This document shows, piece after piece, positions 26,456 to 36,029 of a stretch of DNA of 64,000 nt. Position numbers and translations under genes: made by a program. The notes under the pieces were generated by a model that was given only the letters and a program-made list of their open reading frames with translations, was not told where the DNA came from and made no database searches. The stretch covers positions 2,329,001 through 2,393,000 of the forward strand of contig NZ_CP133269.1 of assembly GCF_030915525.1 (NCBI RefSeq), read 5' to 3'. Within the stretch, counting starts at the first letter, position 1, and each line of letters begins with the position of its first letter. The DNA comes from Neobacillus sp. PS2-9. Its GTDB lineage: Bacteria > Bacillota > Bacilli > Bacillales > Cytobacillaceae.

Positions 26456-27616
26456 TTGGATAAATTAAATCAGGTTTTGGAGCGAGAACGAAGCGAAGTC
26501 ATCCATTTAAGTAAACAAATATTCAATTTTCCAGAATTAGGGCTACAAGAGAAATTCGCTTCATCCAATATGTGCGAATACTTGCAGTCAAAGGGGTTTA
26601 CGGTTACGAAAGGTGTAGGTGGATTATCAACTTCATATATTGCTAGTTTTGAGATGGGGGAAGGTGGTTATCACGTAGCATTTTGTGCCGAGTACGATGC
26701 ACTCCCAGAGATTGGGCATGCGTGTGGTCATCATCTAATTGGAATGGCGAGTGTTACCGCTGGTGTCATGTTGGCTGAAAGTTTGAAGGAAGAAGGAATC
26801 CCTTTCCGAGTGTCTGTCATTGGTACACCTGATGAGGAAGGTACAGGCGGAAAAATTGACTTAATTCATGCTGGGGTTTTTAAAGACGTTGATCTGACTA
26901 TGATGTTTCATCCCGGATTTAGTACGGAGATACATGTTCAATCTCTTGCTTTTCATTCCTTTGAATTTATTTTTCATGGCCAAACAGCCCATGCTGCTTC
27001 AGAACCTTGGGAGGGTAGAAATGCACTTGATGGGGTTATACAAACATTTAATTCCATTAACGCATTGCGGCAGCATGTAAAACCAGATGTTAGGATCCAT
27101 GGGATTATTAAAGAGGGGGGATTGGCGACCAATATCATTCCTGAACGTGCAATTGCTGAATTCTGTGTCCGCTCGAGCGATAATGATTATCTCGAGCAAC
27201 TTGTAGAAAAGGTTAAAAATTGTGCAAGGGGCGCCGCATTAAGCACGGGAACAGAACTGGAAATTAAAAAAATTGGCCATTCCTATGAAGCTATGAAAAG
27301 TAACCGAGCTTTAGGTGATATTTTTCAGGAATCATTAGATGAATTAAATTTTATCGATCCTTCACAATATGAAGAGGGGATGGGCTCCATTGATATGGGG
27401 AATGTAAGCAATGTCGTTCCTGCCATTCACCCTGTAATTTCATTGACAGATCAATTCGTTCCTGGTCATACGGTAGAATTTGCGCAAATGTGTAATACGG
27501 ACGATGCCTACGAAACGATGTTATTAGCTGCACATGCTATGGCATTAACGGGGTTAAAAGTAGTTAAAGATAAGGAATTACAAGAAAAGATTCGTTCCGA
27601 ATTCGAAGGTAATTAA
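26456..27616 (+). CDS. M20-family amidohydrolase/peptidase (AbgB-like)
   Basis: Metal-dependent hydrolase of N-acyl or peptidyl amino acids. The active-site stretch EYDALPEIGHACGHHLIGM gives the family Asp and His/Cys ligands; GTPDEEGTGGKIDLI holds the catalytic Glu pair. The lid domain has FHGQTAHAASEPWEGRNALD. Length 386 and the GHACGHH motif resemble the p-aminobenzoyl-glutamate hydrolase/carboxypeptidase subgroup. TTG start at 26456 lies behind AAGGAGGAG. It probably releases free amino or omega-amino acids from the imported peptide. Confidence 0.88.
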   Translation: MDKLNQVLERERSEVIHLSKQIFNFPELGLQEKFASSNMCEYLQSKGFTVTKGVGGLSTSYIASFEMGEGGYHVAFCAEYDALPEIGHACGHHLIGMASVTAGVMLAESLKEEGIPFRVSVIGTPDEEGTGGKIDLIHAGVFKDVDLTMMFHPGFSTEIHVQSLAFHSFEFIFHGQTAHAASEPWEGRNALDGVIQTFNSINALRQHVKPDVRIHGIIKEGGLATNIIPERAIAEFCVRSSDNDYLEQLVEKVKNCARGAALSTGTELEIKKIGHSYEAMKSNRALGDIFQESLDELNFIDPSQYEEGMGSIDMGNVSNVVPAIHPVISLTDQFVPGHTVEFAQMCNTDDAYETMLLAAHAMALTGLKVVKDKELQEKIRSEFEGN

Positions 27617-27658
27617 AGTATATTTTACGACTGTAGCAAAATCGATGGTGGTGGAATA

Positions 27659-29044
27659 ATGGGTGGACTAATAGAAGATTATGTATTTCATAGGGACTTT
27701 TCAAAAACATACCCTATTATCACGCATGGTAAGGGGATTTATCTTTATGATAAGAATGGAAAAAAATACATGGATGCCTGCTCAGGGGCAGTCGCGGCTA
27801 ATTTAGGCCATGGTGTGGAAGAAATTGCTGAAGCCATAGCATTTCAAGCAAAGCAAGCAGCCTTTGTCCATACCATGAGATTTGAAACAGAGGTATTGTT
27901 CCAACTTGCTGAAAAAATTGCTTTACTAGCACCTGATACATTGAATAAGGTTTATTTTACAAGCGGCGGATCGGAAGCAAACGAAAGTGCTATTAAGCTT
28001 GCAAGACAATTTCATAAGGATGCGGGGAGACCCGAAAAACACATCGTCATTGGCAGATGGCAGTCCTATCATGGAAACACATTTGGTTCTCTTTCTGCCG
28101 GAGGCGATATAAAGCGGCGACAGACATATACTCCAAGTTTAATTAATTTCAACCATGTCTATTCCCCTAACTGTAAGAGATGTCCATATCAGAGAGAAAA
28201 AGAGGACTGCGATCACAAGCAAAATTGGTCCTGTGTCAGGGATATTGAAAGCGTTATCAATGAGATCGGGCCAGAAAATGTCTCTGCCTTTATTGCTGAA
28301 CCGATTGTAGGGAGCCAGCTAGGTGCTGTGAGCCCCCCTGAGGATTATTTTAAAGAAATCCGAAAGATTTGCGATTATTACAATATTGTCCTCATAGTAG
28401 ATGAAGTAATGACAGGCTTTGGTCGAACGGGGAAAGATTTTGGTATTCAACACTTTGGGATAGTGCCAGATATTATTACGTTTGGGAAAGGGGTATCTGC
28501 TGGTTATGCTCCACTAGCGGGTATGATTGTTCACGACCGGATTGTCGATAGTCTAATAGAAAATAGCAAGGGGAAATTTGTTCATGGATATACGTACAGC
28601 GGCCATCCCGTTTCCGTTGCAGCTGGTCTTTCTGTTTTAACCATTTATGAACGAGATCGGATTGTAAACAACGTTCAACTTGCAGGAGATTACCTTAAAC
28701 AACAACTGTTCGCCCTGAAATACCGGTGTCCGATTATATATGATGTTCGTGGAGAAGGACTTTTGTTAGGTATTGAATTAGCTATTGATGGAGAAAAAGG
28801 AACACCTTTCCCAGAAAATTTACATGCTTCTGAACGGATCAATAGCATCGCAATGGAGCTTGGAGCTGTGTTTTATCCAGGAAGTGGATCGATTAACGGC
28901 TATTTAGGAGACCATATATTAATCACACCACCGTTGAACGTTACAACGGGGGAGATCGACGAAATGATTAGAGTTCTAGAAAGTTCCTTGAATATTTTTA
29001 TAGAAGAACTAAAGGAGGAAGAAGCATATGAAATTACAAAATAA
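27659..29044 (+). CDS. Class III (omega-)aminotransferase with cysteine-rich insert
   Basis: PLP-dependent fold-type I enzyme. The family blocks are FTSGGSEANESAIKLARQF, the catalytic-region VDEVMTGFGRTG, and the Schiff-base Lys277 in FGKGVSAGY. A short insert around residues 173-193 has four cysteines in the spacing C-x2-C-x8-C-x7-C with one histidine, a potential metal site or disulfides. Substrate is an omega-amine or beta-/gamma-amino acid by family, not known exactly. It overlaps the next aminotransferase by 17 bases. Confidence 0.87.
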   Translation: MGGLIEDYVFHRDFSKTYPIITHGKGIYLYDKNGKKYMDACSGAVAANLGHGVEEIAEAIAFQAKQAAFVHTMRFETEVLFQLAEKIALLAPDTLNKVYFTSGGSEANESAIKLARQFHKDAGRPEKHIVIGRWQSYHGNTFGSLSAGGDIKRRQTYTPSLINFNHVYSPNCKRCPYQREKEDCDHKQNWSCVRDIESVINEIGPENVSAFIAEPIVGSQLGAVSPPEDYFKEIRKICDYYNIVLIVDEVMTGFGRTGKDFGIQHFGIVPDIITFGKGVSAGYAPLAGMIVHDRIVDSLIENSKGKFVHGYTYSGHPVSVAAGLSVLTIYERDRIVNNVQLAGDYLKQQLFALKYRCPIIYDVRGEGLLLGIELAIDGEKGTPFPENLHASERINSIAMELGAVFYPGSGSINGYLGDHILITPPLNVTTGEIDEMIRVLESSLNIFIEELKEEEAYEITK

Positions 29045-30314
29045 ATCAGATGAAATTAAAGAAAAAGCAAAAAAACATTTATCTCCTGTTTTAACGAGGG
29101 TAACAGAATTAGTTGTAGAAAAAGCAAAGGGTGCCCGATTTTGGACGGCAGATGGAGAGGAATACATTGACTTTGTATCCGGTGTGGCAGTTAATGCTGT
29201 TGGTCACGCAAATGATGCGATGGTTCAAGCAATTAAGAAACAAGCAGAGTCATTTATTCATTTCGGTCTGAACTATGGTTACTATGAATCAGCTGCTAAC
29301 CTTGCAGAAAAACTTGCTGAAATTACACCGGGTAATTTAGATACTGTGTTCTTTGCTAATTCCGGCGGTGAAGCTATTGATGGTGCATTAAAATTGGCTA
29401 AAGCAGCTACAGGAAGACCAGGAATAATTGCTTTTGAAGGTTCCTTCCATGGAAGAACACTTGGAGCAACTGCTATCACTGCTTCTAGCTCCAAATACAG
29501 GAAAAACTATGAACCTATTTTAGGTGAGGTATACCATGCTCCATATCCATATCCATCTCAATTAAAATGTGTGAACGAAGAAGAGATTGTTCCTTATTGC
29601 TTGCACCAGCTTCAAAAGATCTTTGAATTACGAATTGATCCATCCCGAGTGGCAGCCATTGTGATTGAACCTGTGATTGGTGAAGGAGGATATTACCCAG
29701 CCCCGGCTGAATTTCTCCAAGAATTGAGAAAAATGACAGAAAAACATGGCATTCTCTTAATCTTTGATGAAGTACAAACTGGTTTTGGGCGTACAGGAAA
29801 AATGTTTGCTGCTGAGCATTCTGGTGTAACACCTGACATTATGGTTCTAGCAAAAGCACTTTCAGGTGGAATGCCTCTTGGTGCGATTGTAGCAAGTAGA
29901 GAGCTTCATGAAAAATGGCAAGTTGGAGGGCATGGGTCAACCTTTGGTGGTAACCCGATTTCCTGTGCTGCAGCATTAGCAAATATTGCTGTGATTGAAG
30001 AGGAAAAACTAGTCGACCGAAGCTGGGAGTTAGGAGCAAACATTGTAGTCCGGTTAAAGGAATCTCTAGATGGATTACCTGGAATTAAGGAAGTTCGCGG
30101 AATAGGAATGATGATTGGTATCGAATTTCATGAAGATGTTGCTAGCCACGCTGTTCCCATTATTAAGCAAAAGTGTTTAGAACAAAAACTTCTCATAATG
30201 AATTGCGGAGTACAGGGACAAACAATTAGGTTAATGCTCCCTCTCAATATTAATGAAGAGGATTTACATGAGGGCCTATCCATTTTAGAAGAGGCGATTA
30301 AAGAAACATTATAA
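29028..30314 (+). CDS. Class III aminotransferase, 4-aminobutyrate aminotransferase (GabT)-like
   Basis: It opens VVEKAKGARFWTADGEEYID and contains FANSGGEAIDGALKLAKAA, FEGSFHGRTLGATAITAS, the Asp in FDEVQTGFGRTG and the PLP Lys276 in LAKALSGGMPLGA. With the aldehyde dehydrogenase immediately downstream it suggests removal of the amino group to give a semialdehyde, then oxidation, the GabT/GabD logic. Length 428. GGAGG at 29013 serves the ATG inside the upstream gene's end. Specificity could equally be beta-alanine or another omega-amino acid. Confidence 0.88.
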   Translation: MKLQNKSDEIKEKAKKHLSPVLTRVTELVVEKAKGARFWTADGEEYIDFVSGVAVNAVGHANDAMVQAIKKQAESFIHFGLNYGYYESAANLAEKLAEITPGNLDTVFFANSGGEAIDGALKLAKAATGRPGIIAFEGSFHGRTLGATAITASSSKYRKNYEPILGEVYHAPYPYPSQLKCVNEEEIVPYCLHQLQKIFELRIDPSRVAAIVIEPVIGEGGYYPAPAEFLQELRKMTEKHGILLIFDEVQTGFGRTGKMFAAEHSGVTPDIMVLAKALSGGMPLGAIVASRELHEKWQVGGHGSTFGGNPISCAAALANIAVIEEEKLVDRSWELGANIVVRLKESLDGLPGIKEVRGIGMMIGIEFHEDVASHAVPIIKQKCLEQKLLIMNCGVQGQTIRLMLPLNINEEDLHEGLSILEEAIKETL

Positions 30315-30327
30315 AGGAGGTCAAGGT

Positions 30328-31776
30328 ATGATCCAACAAGCTGAAAAAAAAGGATTGTATATAAATGGTTCTTGGATTCAAAAAGAGGAGCAGGAATTTT
30401 TTAAAAGTATCAACCCTGCGACAGAGGAAGTAGTTGGCTATTGTGCGGCAGCTACACCTTCACAAGTTGATGAAGCGGTAGAAAGTGCCCGATTGGCTTT
30501 TAAACAGTGGAAGAACACTCCACTGCCAGAGAGGGCACAATTTCTTTGGAAAGCTGCCAAGGCTTTTGAAGAGAAAAAGGAATTCTTAGCTCAAATGATG
30601 ACCAAGGAAATGGGAAAAGTAGTAGCTGAATCACTTGGTGAAGTGGGTGTCGTAATTGAAACCTGTAAATATATGGCGGGAGAGGGAAGAAGACTTTTCG
30701 GTGAAACCGTTGGTGCGGGTGCTGAAAACCGCCATATTATGATGGTTCGTGAGCCGGTGGGTGTTGTCGCTTGTATCACACCTTGGAACTTCCCAGTCTC
30801 CCTGGCTGGCTATAAAATATTAGCAGCCCTTATTAGTGGAAATACCGTTGTATGGAAGCCTGCCTCTGAGGTTGCCCTTTCAGCCCAAATTTTCACAGAT
30901 ATTTTCCATGAGATTGGGCTTCCAAAAGGGGTATTAAACTTAGTTACAGGTTCAGGAAGTAAGGTTGGGGCTAAGCTGGCTGAACATAAGGATGTAAAGG
31001 TCATCTCATTTACTGGCTCAACTGAAGTGGGGATTAAACTATCAGAAACTGCCGCCAAGACATTAAAAAGAGTAGCTTTAGAGCTTGGGGGCAAAAATGC
31101 TGTTATTGTGTTGAAAGATGCAGATTTAAAACTAGCTGCGGAAGCGATTGTTAAGGCTGCGTTTACAACAACGGGGCAAAGATGTACAGCCGCTAGCCGT
31201 GTCATTGTTGAATCAGAAGTAAAGGTTGAATTACTCAACCGAGTTGTTTCTCTAACCCAACAACTAAAAGCAGGAAATGGTCTTGAACCAGGAAATGACA
31301 TTGGTCCATTAACCAATAAACAGCAGCTAGAAACGGTTGAAAAATATGTAGCTTTAGCTGTTGAACAGGGAGCTGTGATAGAATACGGCGGAAAACGATT
31401 AGCAAGTGAAAGAGGATACTTCTATGAGCCTACGATCTTAAGTAATGTAAAAAATAAGGCTGTGGTTGCACAAGAAGAAATTTTCGGTCCGGTTTTAGCA
31501 TTTATAGAAGTTAATAGTTTTGAAGAAGCGATCGACGTAAATAATGATACCATTTATGGGCTATCTACTTCGTTATTTACAAACAGCCTTTACTATGCGA
31601 ATCGTGGAGCAAAAGAAATTGAAAGCGGGTTAGTTTACATTAATAATGGTACTTCCAACGCAGAACTGGGTGTAGCATTCGGTGGAACGAAACAATCGGG
31701 AAACGGACATCGCGAGGTATCCCATCATGCTTTTGATGTGATGACAGAGTGGAAATCAATTTATACGACCTATTAG
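30328..31776 (+). CDS. NAD(P)-dependent aldehyde dehydrogenase, succinate-semialdehyde dehydrogenase-like
   Basis: Oxidises the aldehyde made by the neighbouring aminotransferases. The nucleophile is Cys286 in TTGQRCTAASR and the general base Glu252 in ALELGGKNAV; the cofactor site includes TPWNFPVSLAGYKI and FTGSTEVG. The C-terminal PFGGTKxSG-type block is seen as AFGGTKQSGNGH. Length 482 is typical. AAAGGAGG precedes the ATG and the gene is 13 bases after the GabT-like gene. Confidence 0.9.
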   Translation: MIQQAEKKGLYINGSWIQKEEQEFFKSINPATEEVVGYCAAATPSQVDEAVESARLAFKQWKNTPLPERAQFLWKAAKAFEEKKEFLAQMMTKEMGKVVAESLGEVGVVIETCKYMAGEGRRLFGETVGAGAENRHIMMVREPVGVVACITPWNFPVSLAGYKILAALISGNTVVWKPASEVALSAQIFTDIFHEIGLPKGVLNLVTGSGSKVGAKLAEHKDVKVISFTGSTEVGIKLSETAAKTLKRVALELGGKNAVIVLKDADLKLAAEAIVKAAFTTTGQRCTAASRVIVESEVKVELLNRVVSLTQQLKAGNGLEPGNDIGPLTNKQQLETVEKYVALAVEQGAVIEYGGKRLASERGYFYEPTILSNVKNKAVVAQEEIFGPVLAFIEVNSFEEAIDVNNDTIYGLSTSLFTNSLYYANRGAKEIESGLVYINNGTSNAELGVAFGGTKQSGNGHREVSHHAFDVMTEWKSIYTTY

Positions 31777-31800
31777 GATTGTATTAAAGGGAGATGTCTA

Positions 31801-33303
31801 ATGAAAAAGCTTCGAGTTGGAATCGCTTTTTTCTATCATGAATCCCACAGTTTTGCTCCTTTAAAAACGGATATCGAAGCATTTTATAATGAAGGATACT
31901 TTAAAGGAGACGAAATCTTTTCAGCCTATTCAGCAACGAAAACAGAAGTAGGCGGTTTTCTGGATGTCCTTACAAAGGAAGAGCATATTGAAGTGGTTCC
32001 GCTTCTTTGTGCAGCTGCGACACCTGCGGGACCAGTAACGAATGAAGCCTATCAGCTAATAGAAAAAGAAATGCTGACGGAATTAGAGAAGGCCGACCAT
32101 TTAGACGGTTTGTTATTAGCTCTACATGGTGCAATGGTCGTAGAAGATCTCTTTGACCCTGAAGAGAAGCTGTTAAAGGAAATCCGAACAGTAATAGGGA
32201 ATGATATTCCAATTGCAACGACTTTAGATATGCATGCAAATCTAAGTGCCAGAATGTTAGAGCATACTCCCTATCATTTCGGATTTAAAACCTATCCCCA
32301 TGTTGATATGTATAATCAAGGAGTTAATGCAGCTAAATTACTCCTCGAGGTCATATTAGAACAAAAAAACTATGTTGCTTCCTTTATCAAGCTACCCATG
32401 ATGCCACCTTCTATTAACATGCGTACAGAAGAAGGGCCTATGCATGATTTGATGGAATTAGCTTTTCAACTTGAGAGTGAACCTTCTATTATAAATGCTT
32501 CTGTGTTTGGCGGTTTTCCGTATTCCGACATTCCAATGGTGGGGGCTAGTGTTCTCGTTATTGGAAGGGATCAAACCAATGCAGATAGAGTAGCAAAAAA
32601 GTTAGCCAATCAATTTTGGGACCTTCGTAATGATTTTATTATGCAGCTTCCAACAGTTAAAGAGGGAATGAAGCACGCTTTGTCATTAAAGGAACAAAAA
32701 CCTATTGTCTTGGCTGATATCTCTGATAACCCATTAAGCTGTGGAAGTGGAGACACGACTTTTTTATTAGAAGAGTTTATAAGCGTGAATCATCCGCACA
32801 CATTATTTGGCGGATTGACTGACCCTGAATCGATTGAAAGATGTAGAATGGCAGGTGTAGGTAATGAGGTCATGCTTGCCTTGGGAGGTAAAATTTCTCC
32901 GGATTTTGGAAGGCCTGTTCAAGTAATTGCAAAGGTGCTGGCTCTTTCAGATGGAGTTTTTTACAATAGCGGTCCTTTTAATCAACATTTACGAGTGGAT
33001 GTGAAAGGTGCAGCTTATATAAGAGCAGGAGAAGTGGATATTCTTCTCATCGGCCGTCCAATGTCAGCCAATGATCCGGAAATGTTTCGCCATATAGGTA
33101 TTGAGCCAACCTCTTATACCATTCTAGGGTTAAAAGTCAAAAATCACTTCCGGGCAGCATTTGATCCCTTAATTAGTAAGGTCATCTATGTCGATGCGCC
33201 AGGCGTGGCATCGAATGATTTAAAGCATTTTTCTTATAAAAATATACCAGAGAAAATCTGGCCTCTTAAAGATATAGATTATACTGAACTCATGGAGGTA
33301 TAA
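31801..33303 (+). CDS. M81-family metallopeptidase (MlrC/microcystinase C-like)
   Basis: The N-terminus VGIAFFYHESHSFAPLKTD and the blocks ALHGAMVVEDLFDPEEKLL and TTLDMHANLSARM match the M81/DUF1485 family. MlrC, its best-known member, is an Adda-Glu-type peptide hydrolase acting on linearised microcystin fragments. His and Asp ligands are present in HESHSF and DMHANLS; ADISDNPLSCGSGDTTFLL starts the C-terminal domain. 500 residues, cytosolic, GGGAG ribosome site. In this operon it is a further sign that the substrate contains non-standard residues or linkages. Confidence 0.88.
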   Translation: MKKLRVGIAFFYHESHSFAPLKTDIEAFYNEGYFKGDEIFSAYSATKTEVGGFLDVLTKEEHIEVVPLLCAAATPAGPVTNEAYQLIEKEMLTELEKADHLDGLLLALHGAMVVEDLFDPEEKLLKEIRTVIGNDIPIATTLDMHANLSARMLEHTPYHFGFKTYPHVDMYNQGVNAAKLLLEVILEQKNYVASFIKLPMMPPSINMRTEEGPMHDLMELAFQLESEPSIINASVFGGFPYSDIPMVGASVLVIGRDQTNADRVAKKLANQFWDLRNDFIMQLPTVKEGMKHALSLKEQKPIVLADISDNPLSCGSGDTTFLLEEFISVNHPHTLFGGLTDPESIERCRMAGVGNEVMLALGGKISPDFGRPVQVIAKVLALSDGVFYNSGPFNQHLRVDVKGAAYIRAGEVDILLIGRPMSANDPEMFRHIGIEPTSYTILGLKVKNHFRAAFDPLISKVIYVDAPGVASNDLKHFSYKNIPEKIWPLKDIDYTELMEV

Positions 33304-33306
33304 GTT

Positions 33307-33783
33307 ATGAAAGTTATTGAGAAGAATTTTTATATTGATGTTCCAGCGAAATTAACACCCGAAGACCAAAAAATGATGATGGATCTCGAATTGGATGCAT
33401 TTCCAGGAACAGGTGCAGTTGACGAACAGACACTTGTTCCCTTAGCCCGTTATGGAAAACTCATATTATATAAACAGCAGAATGATGAACGGCCTGTGGC
33501 CGTTTGCGAGTGCATAAGAGATTACAATAATCCCGATAAAGCCTATATCTTTGGCTATTATGTTCGATCCGATTATAAAGGCAAGGGAGTCGGAAAAATG
33601 TTTTTGCAGGAAGTAAGTTCTATTCTGAAAAATGATGGGTTTTCTGTTGTTTGCTTAACTGTTAGTGTGAAAAACCTTCCTGCTGTAAAGTTATATGAAA
33701 AAGAAGGATTTGAAATTAAAGAAACTAGATACTCTGAGTTCGGAGTAGGGGAAGATCGTTATTATATGGAGAAAGTACTTTAG
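33307..33783 (+). CDS. GNAT-family N-acetyltransferase
   Basis: Contains the acetyl-CoA loop of motif A in VRSDYKGKGVGKMFLQEV and the C-terminal VSVKNLPAVKLYEKEGFEI. It is the last gene of the operon, 3 bases after the M81 stop, with GGAGG at the preceding gene's end as ribosome site. It may acetylate a toxic amino intermediate or the peptide substrate; no specificity is visible. Length 158. Confidence 0.85.
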   Translation: MKVIEKNFYIDVPAKLTPEDQKMMMDLELDAFPGTGAVDEQTLVPLARYGKLILYKQQNDERPVAVCECIRDYNNPDKAYIFGYYVRSDYKGKGVGKMFLQEVSSILKNDGFSVVCLTVSVKNLPAVKLYEKEGFEIKETRYSEFGVGEDRYYMEKVL

Positions 33784-33800
33784 ATATTGAATAAAAAGGT

Positions 33801-33840
33801 AAAAATGCTGCAGTCTGGTATCAGGATGCAGCATTTTCTA
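33801..33840. terminator. Bidirectional terminator ending the peptide-catabolism operon
   Basis: AAAATGCTGCA (33802-33812) pairs exactly with TGCAGCATTTT (33827-33837). It serves the operon on the plus strand and the FAD oxidoreductase gene on the minus strand. Confidence 0.85.
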
Positions 33841-35226
33841 TTTTACAAAAGTCTGTTTTAATACAGTTTTTAGTATTCTAGGATGCATGAGTGTTGTCAT
33901 TGGATGAATAAGGTTCATAACTTTATATAACGAGTTATAAACATATTGATTTTGCGACGAAATAAGAAAGATTTTTTTGGCGTACCATTGTTGGATGAAG
34001 AGTCCTAGCGGCTTTTTTCCCTTTGTTTCTGGATAGCGAAAATCTTCAGTAATGACCATATTCCAGATAGGCGAGATGATTCTCGCTGCCTGTCTATGAA
34101 ACGTAGTTGCCAATTTTTTTATGGAATGGTCACTATTCTTAAAGAGTCGTTGCAGGGCAAGTGCTTCTAAAACGGATATACTCATGCCTTGTCCAAAAAC
34201 AGGATCAATTCTGCAAAGGGTATCACCTATAACTAAAAGTCCTTCTGGAAAATGTTTAACTTGTTGATATTGTCTCCAGACAATTTGTGGTACCCGGTAG
34301 ATGGAGGTGCTTGATAATGGGACAGCATCCTTAATTTCTTCATAAATATCTAGTTTTGGTAATTTTTTAGCAAGTTCTAGAAAGCCGGTATTGTTTTTTA
34401 GGATTTCTTTTTCATCTATTACATTATGGTAGCCATTAATGGTGACGAGGAAACGGTTTCCTTCTACTTTTGAAATGGTACCACCAATTTTCTCTACTGG
34501 AGGGTTGGGGTATAAGATTTTTATTGCCCAGTCTCTGTCATGATTGTTAGCTAATTGAAAGGTTCTACTAATATAACTTAAGCCAATTTTAGCCTTTGTT
34601 TCTGGTATATGTATTCCCAGTTTTTCAAACCACTTAGAGGTAATACCGCTCACTCCACTAGCATCCACTACTAAGTCTGCTAGTATGTTTTCTGTATCGC
34701 CACTTCTATCAACAACTTCAACCCCAACAATGATATTCTCTTTTTCCTTATATAAAAAGTTCTGGACCGATTGGTTGTACTGAACTGTTACATTAGGTAT
34801 TCTCTTAATATATTGTTCTATGTGCCATTCTAAATGCGGACGGGTTTGAAGAATAATGGAGTATTCACCATCAAATCGTAGCTTCCAAACACCATGATGA
34901 AACCATGCAAGATCTTTTGTAGAGTTTATTTTTATGGCACCACTTGAATAAAATTTTTCAGTAATTCCTGGAAATAAGGATTCGAGTCCGGATTCACCCG
35001 CATGGAGAAGTGCGTGTATGTGTTCCCCTTGTGGAACACATTTTCTAGGGAGAGGTCCTTCTGGTTTTTGATCCCGTTCAATGATGAGTACCTCTTGGAA
35101 AAAATCAGACAACACACGTGCTGCTAATTTTCCGGAAATCCCTCCACCAATTATTACTGCTTTTTCCTTTCGAGACAAAGGATGAACACCTCGCATATCT
35201 ATTTTTCTTCTAACTAAAGATAGCAT
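33838..35226 (-). CDS. FAD-dependent oxidoreductase (geranylgeranyl reductase/PHBH-like fold)
   Basis: A GxGxxG dinucleotide fingerprint is IIGGGISGKLAARVL; a second FAD block is GDTLCRIDPVFGQGMSISV, typical of class A flavoprotein monooxygenases and reductases. Length is about 446-462, and a basic C-terminal tail (QTFVK) follows several aromatic residues. The start is uncertain: ATG at 35226 has no ribosome site, ATG at 35196 is weak, and TTG at 35178 has GAGGTG at good distance. The nearby methyltransferase is divergent, so a joint small-molecule tailoring role is only a guess. Confidence 0.8.
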   Translation of the reverse strand: MLSLVRRKIDMRGVHPLSRKEKAVIIGGGISGKLAARVLSDFFQEVLIIERDQKPEGPLPRKCVPQGEHIHALLHAGESGLESLFPGITEKFYSSGAIKINSTKDLAWFHHGVWKLRFDGEYSIILQTRPHLEWHIEQYIKRIPNVTVQYNQSVQNFLYKEKENIIVGVEVVDRSGDTENILADLVVDASGVSGITSKWFEKLGIHIPETKAKIGLSYISRTFQLANNHDRDWAIKILYPNPPVEKIGGTISKVEGNRFLVTINGYHNVIDEKEILKNNTGFLELAKKLPKLDIYEEIKDAVPLSSTSIYRVPQIVWRQYQQVKHFPEGLLVIGDTLCRIDPVFGQGMSISVLEALALQRLFKNSDHSIKKLATTFHRQAARIISPIWNMVITEDFRYPETKGKKPLGLFIQQWYAKKIFLISSQNQYVYNSLYKVMNLIHPMTTLMHPRILKTVLKQTFVK

Positions 35227-35344
35227 ACTATTGACACTAGGGATATATTGTTAACTCGAGTAAGTTATTAAAACATTAAGTCAGTCATTTAAATATAAAA
35301 ACAGTATAATAGAATTACAATTTACTTTTTTGGAGTTGAATCTG

Positions 35345-35938
35345 TTGAGTCGTTTATTTGCTAAATGGTATGACTTTTTTATGAATCCGCTTGAGAAAAA
35401 GAAGTTTAAGAGGATAAGAAATGAACTTATTTCAAAGGCAGAGGGGTATGTCCTGGAAATTGGGGCAGGGACTGGAATCAATTTCCCATTATATAAAGGC
35501 GTAGAAAAGGTGACTGCAATAGAACCTAGTCCGCACATGATTGAACGATCGCTATCCAAAATGAAGCAAACAGTCATCCCAATCGAAATGGTTCAGGCAA
35601 GTGCAGAGGAATTGCCTTTTGAAGATAATACATTTGATACAGTTGTAGCAACGCTTGTCTTTTGTACGATTCCCAATCCAGAGAAAGCACTCTTAGAAAT
35701 CCAGCGGGTATGCAAACCTGAAGGAAGTATTCTGTTATTTGAACATGTAAAAATGAAAAGTCAATTTTTAGGTGCACTTCAGGAATGGTTAACTCCGGCA
35801 TGGAAAAAAGTCTGTGATGGTTGTTGTTTAAATCGGAACACAATGGATTTATTTCAAGCACATGGAGTTTTTATAAATAGTATTGAAACTTATTATAGTG
35901 ATTTATTTATATCTGTAGAGGCTTTCAATAAAAAATAG
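35345..35938 (+). CDS. SAM-dependent methyltransferase (UbiE/Methyltransf_11 type)
   Basis: Motif I is VLEIGAGTGINFPLY, the acidic residue of motif II is in VTAIEPSPHMIERS, and FDTVVATLVFCTIPNPEKAL completes the fold. The pattern PEGSILLFEHVKM near the C-terminus resembles lipid- or quinone-modifying methyltransferases. TTG at 35345 is chosen, behind GGAG (35334-35337). 197 residues. It is divergent from the FAD enzyme. Confidence 0.82.
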   Translation: MSRLFAKWYDFFMNPLEKKKFKRIRNELISKAEGYVLEIGAGTGINFPLYKGVEKVTAIEPSPHMIERSLSKMKQTVIPIEMVQASAEELPFEDNTFDTVVATLVFCTIPNPEKALLEIQRVCKPEGSILLFEHVKMKSQFLGALQEWLTPAWKKVCDGCCLNRNTMDLFQAHGVFINSIETYYSDLFISVEAFNKK

Positions 35939-36029
35939 ATGGACTAGGCACATTTATTGAATATTCATTTTTTTCTTTCTATAATCGAAATGTTACATAA
36001 TATGATTCTATACAAAGGTGTGAAGACTT

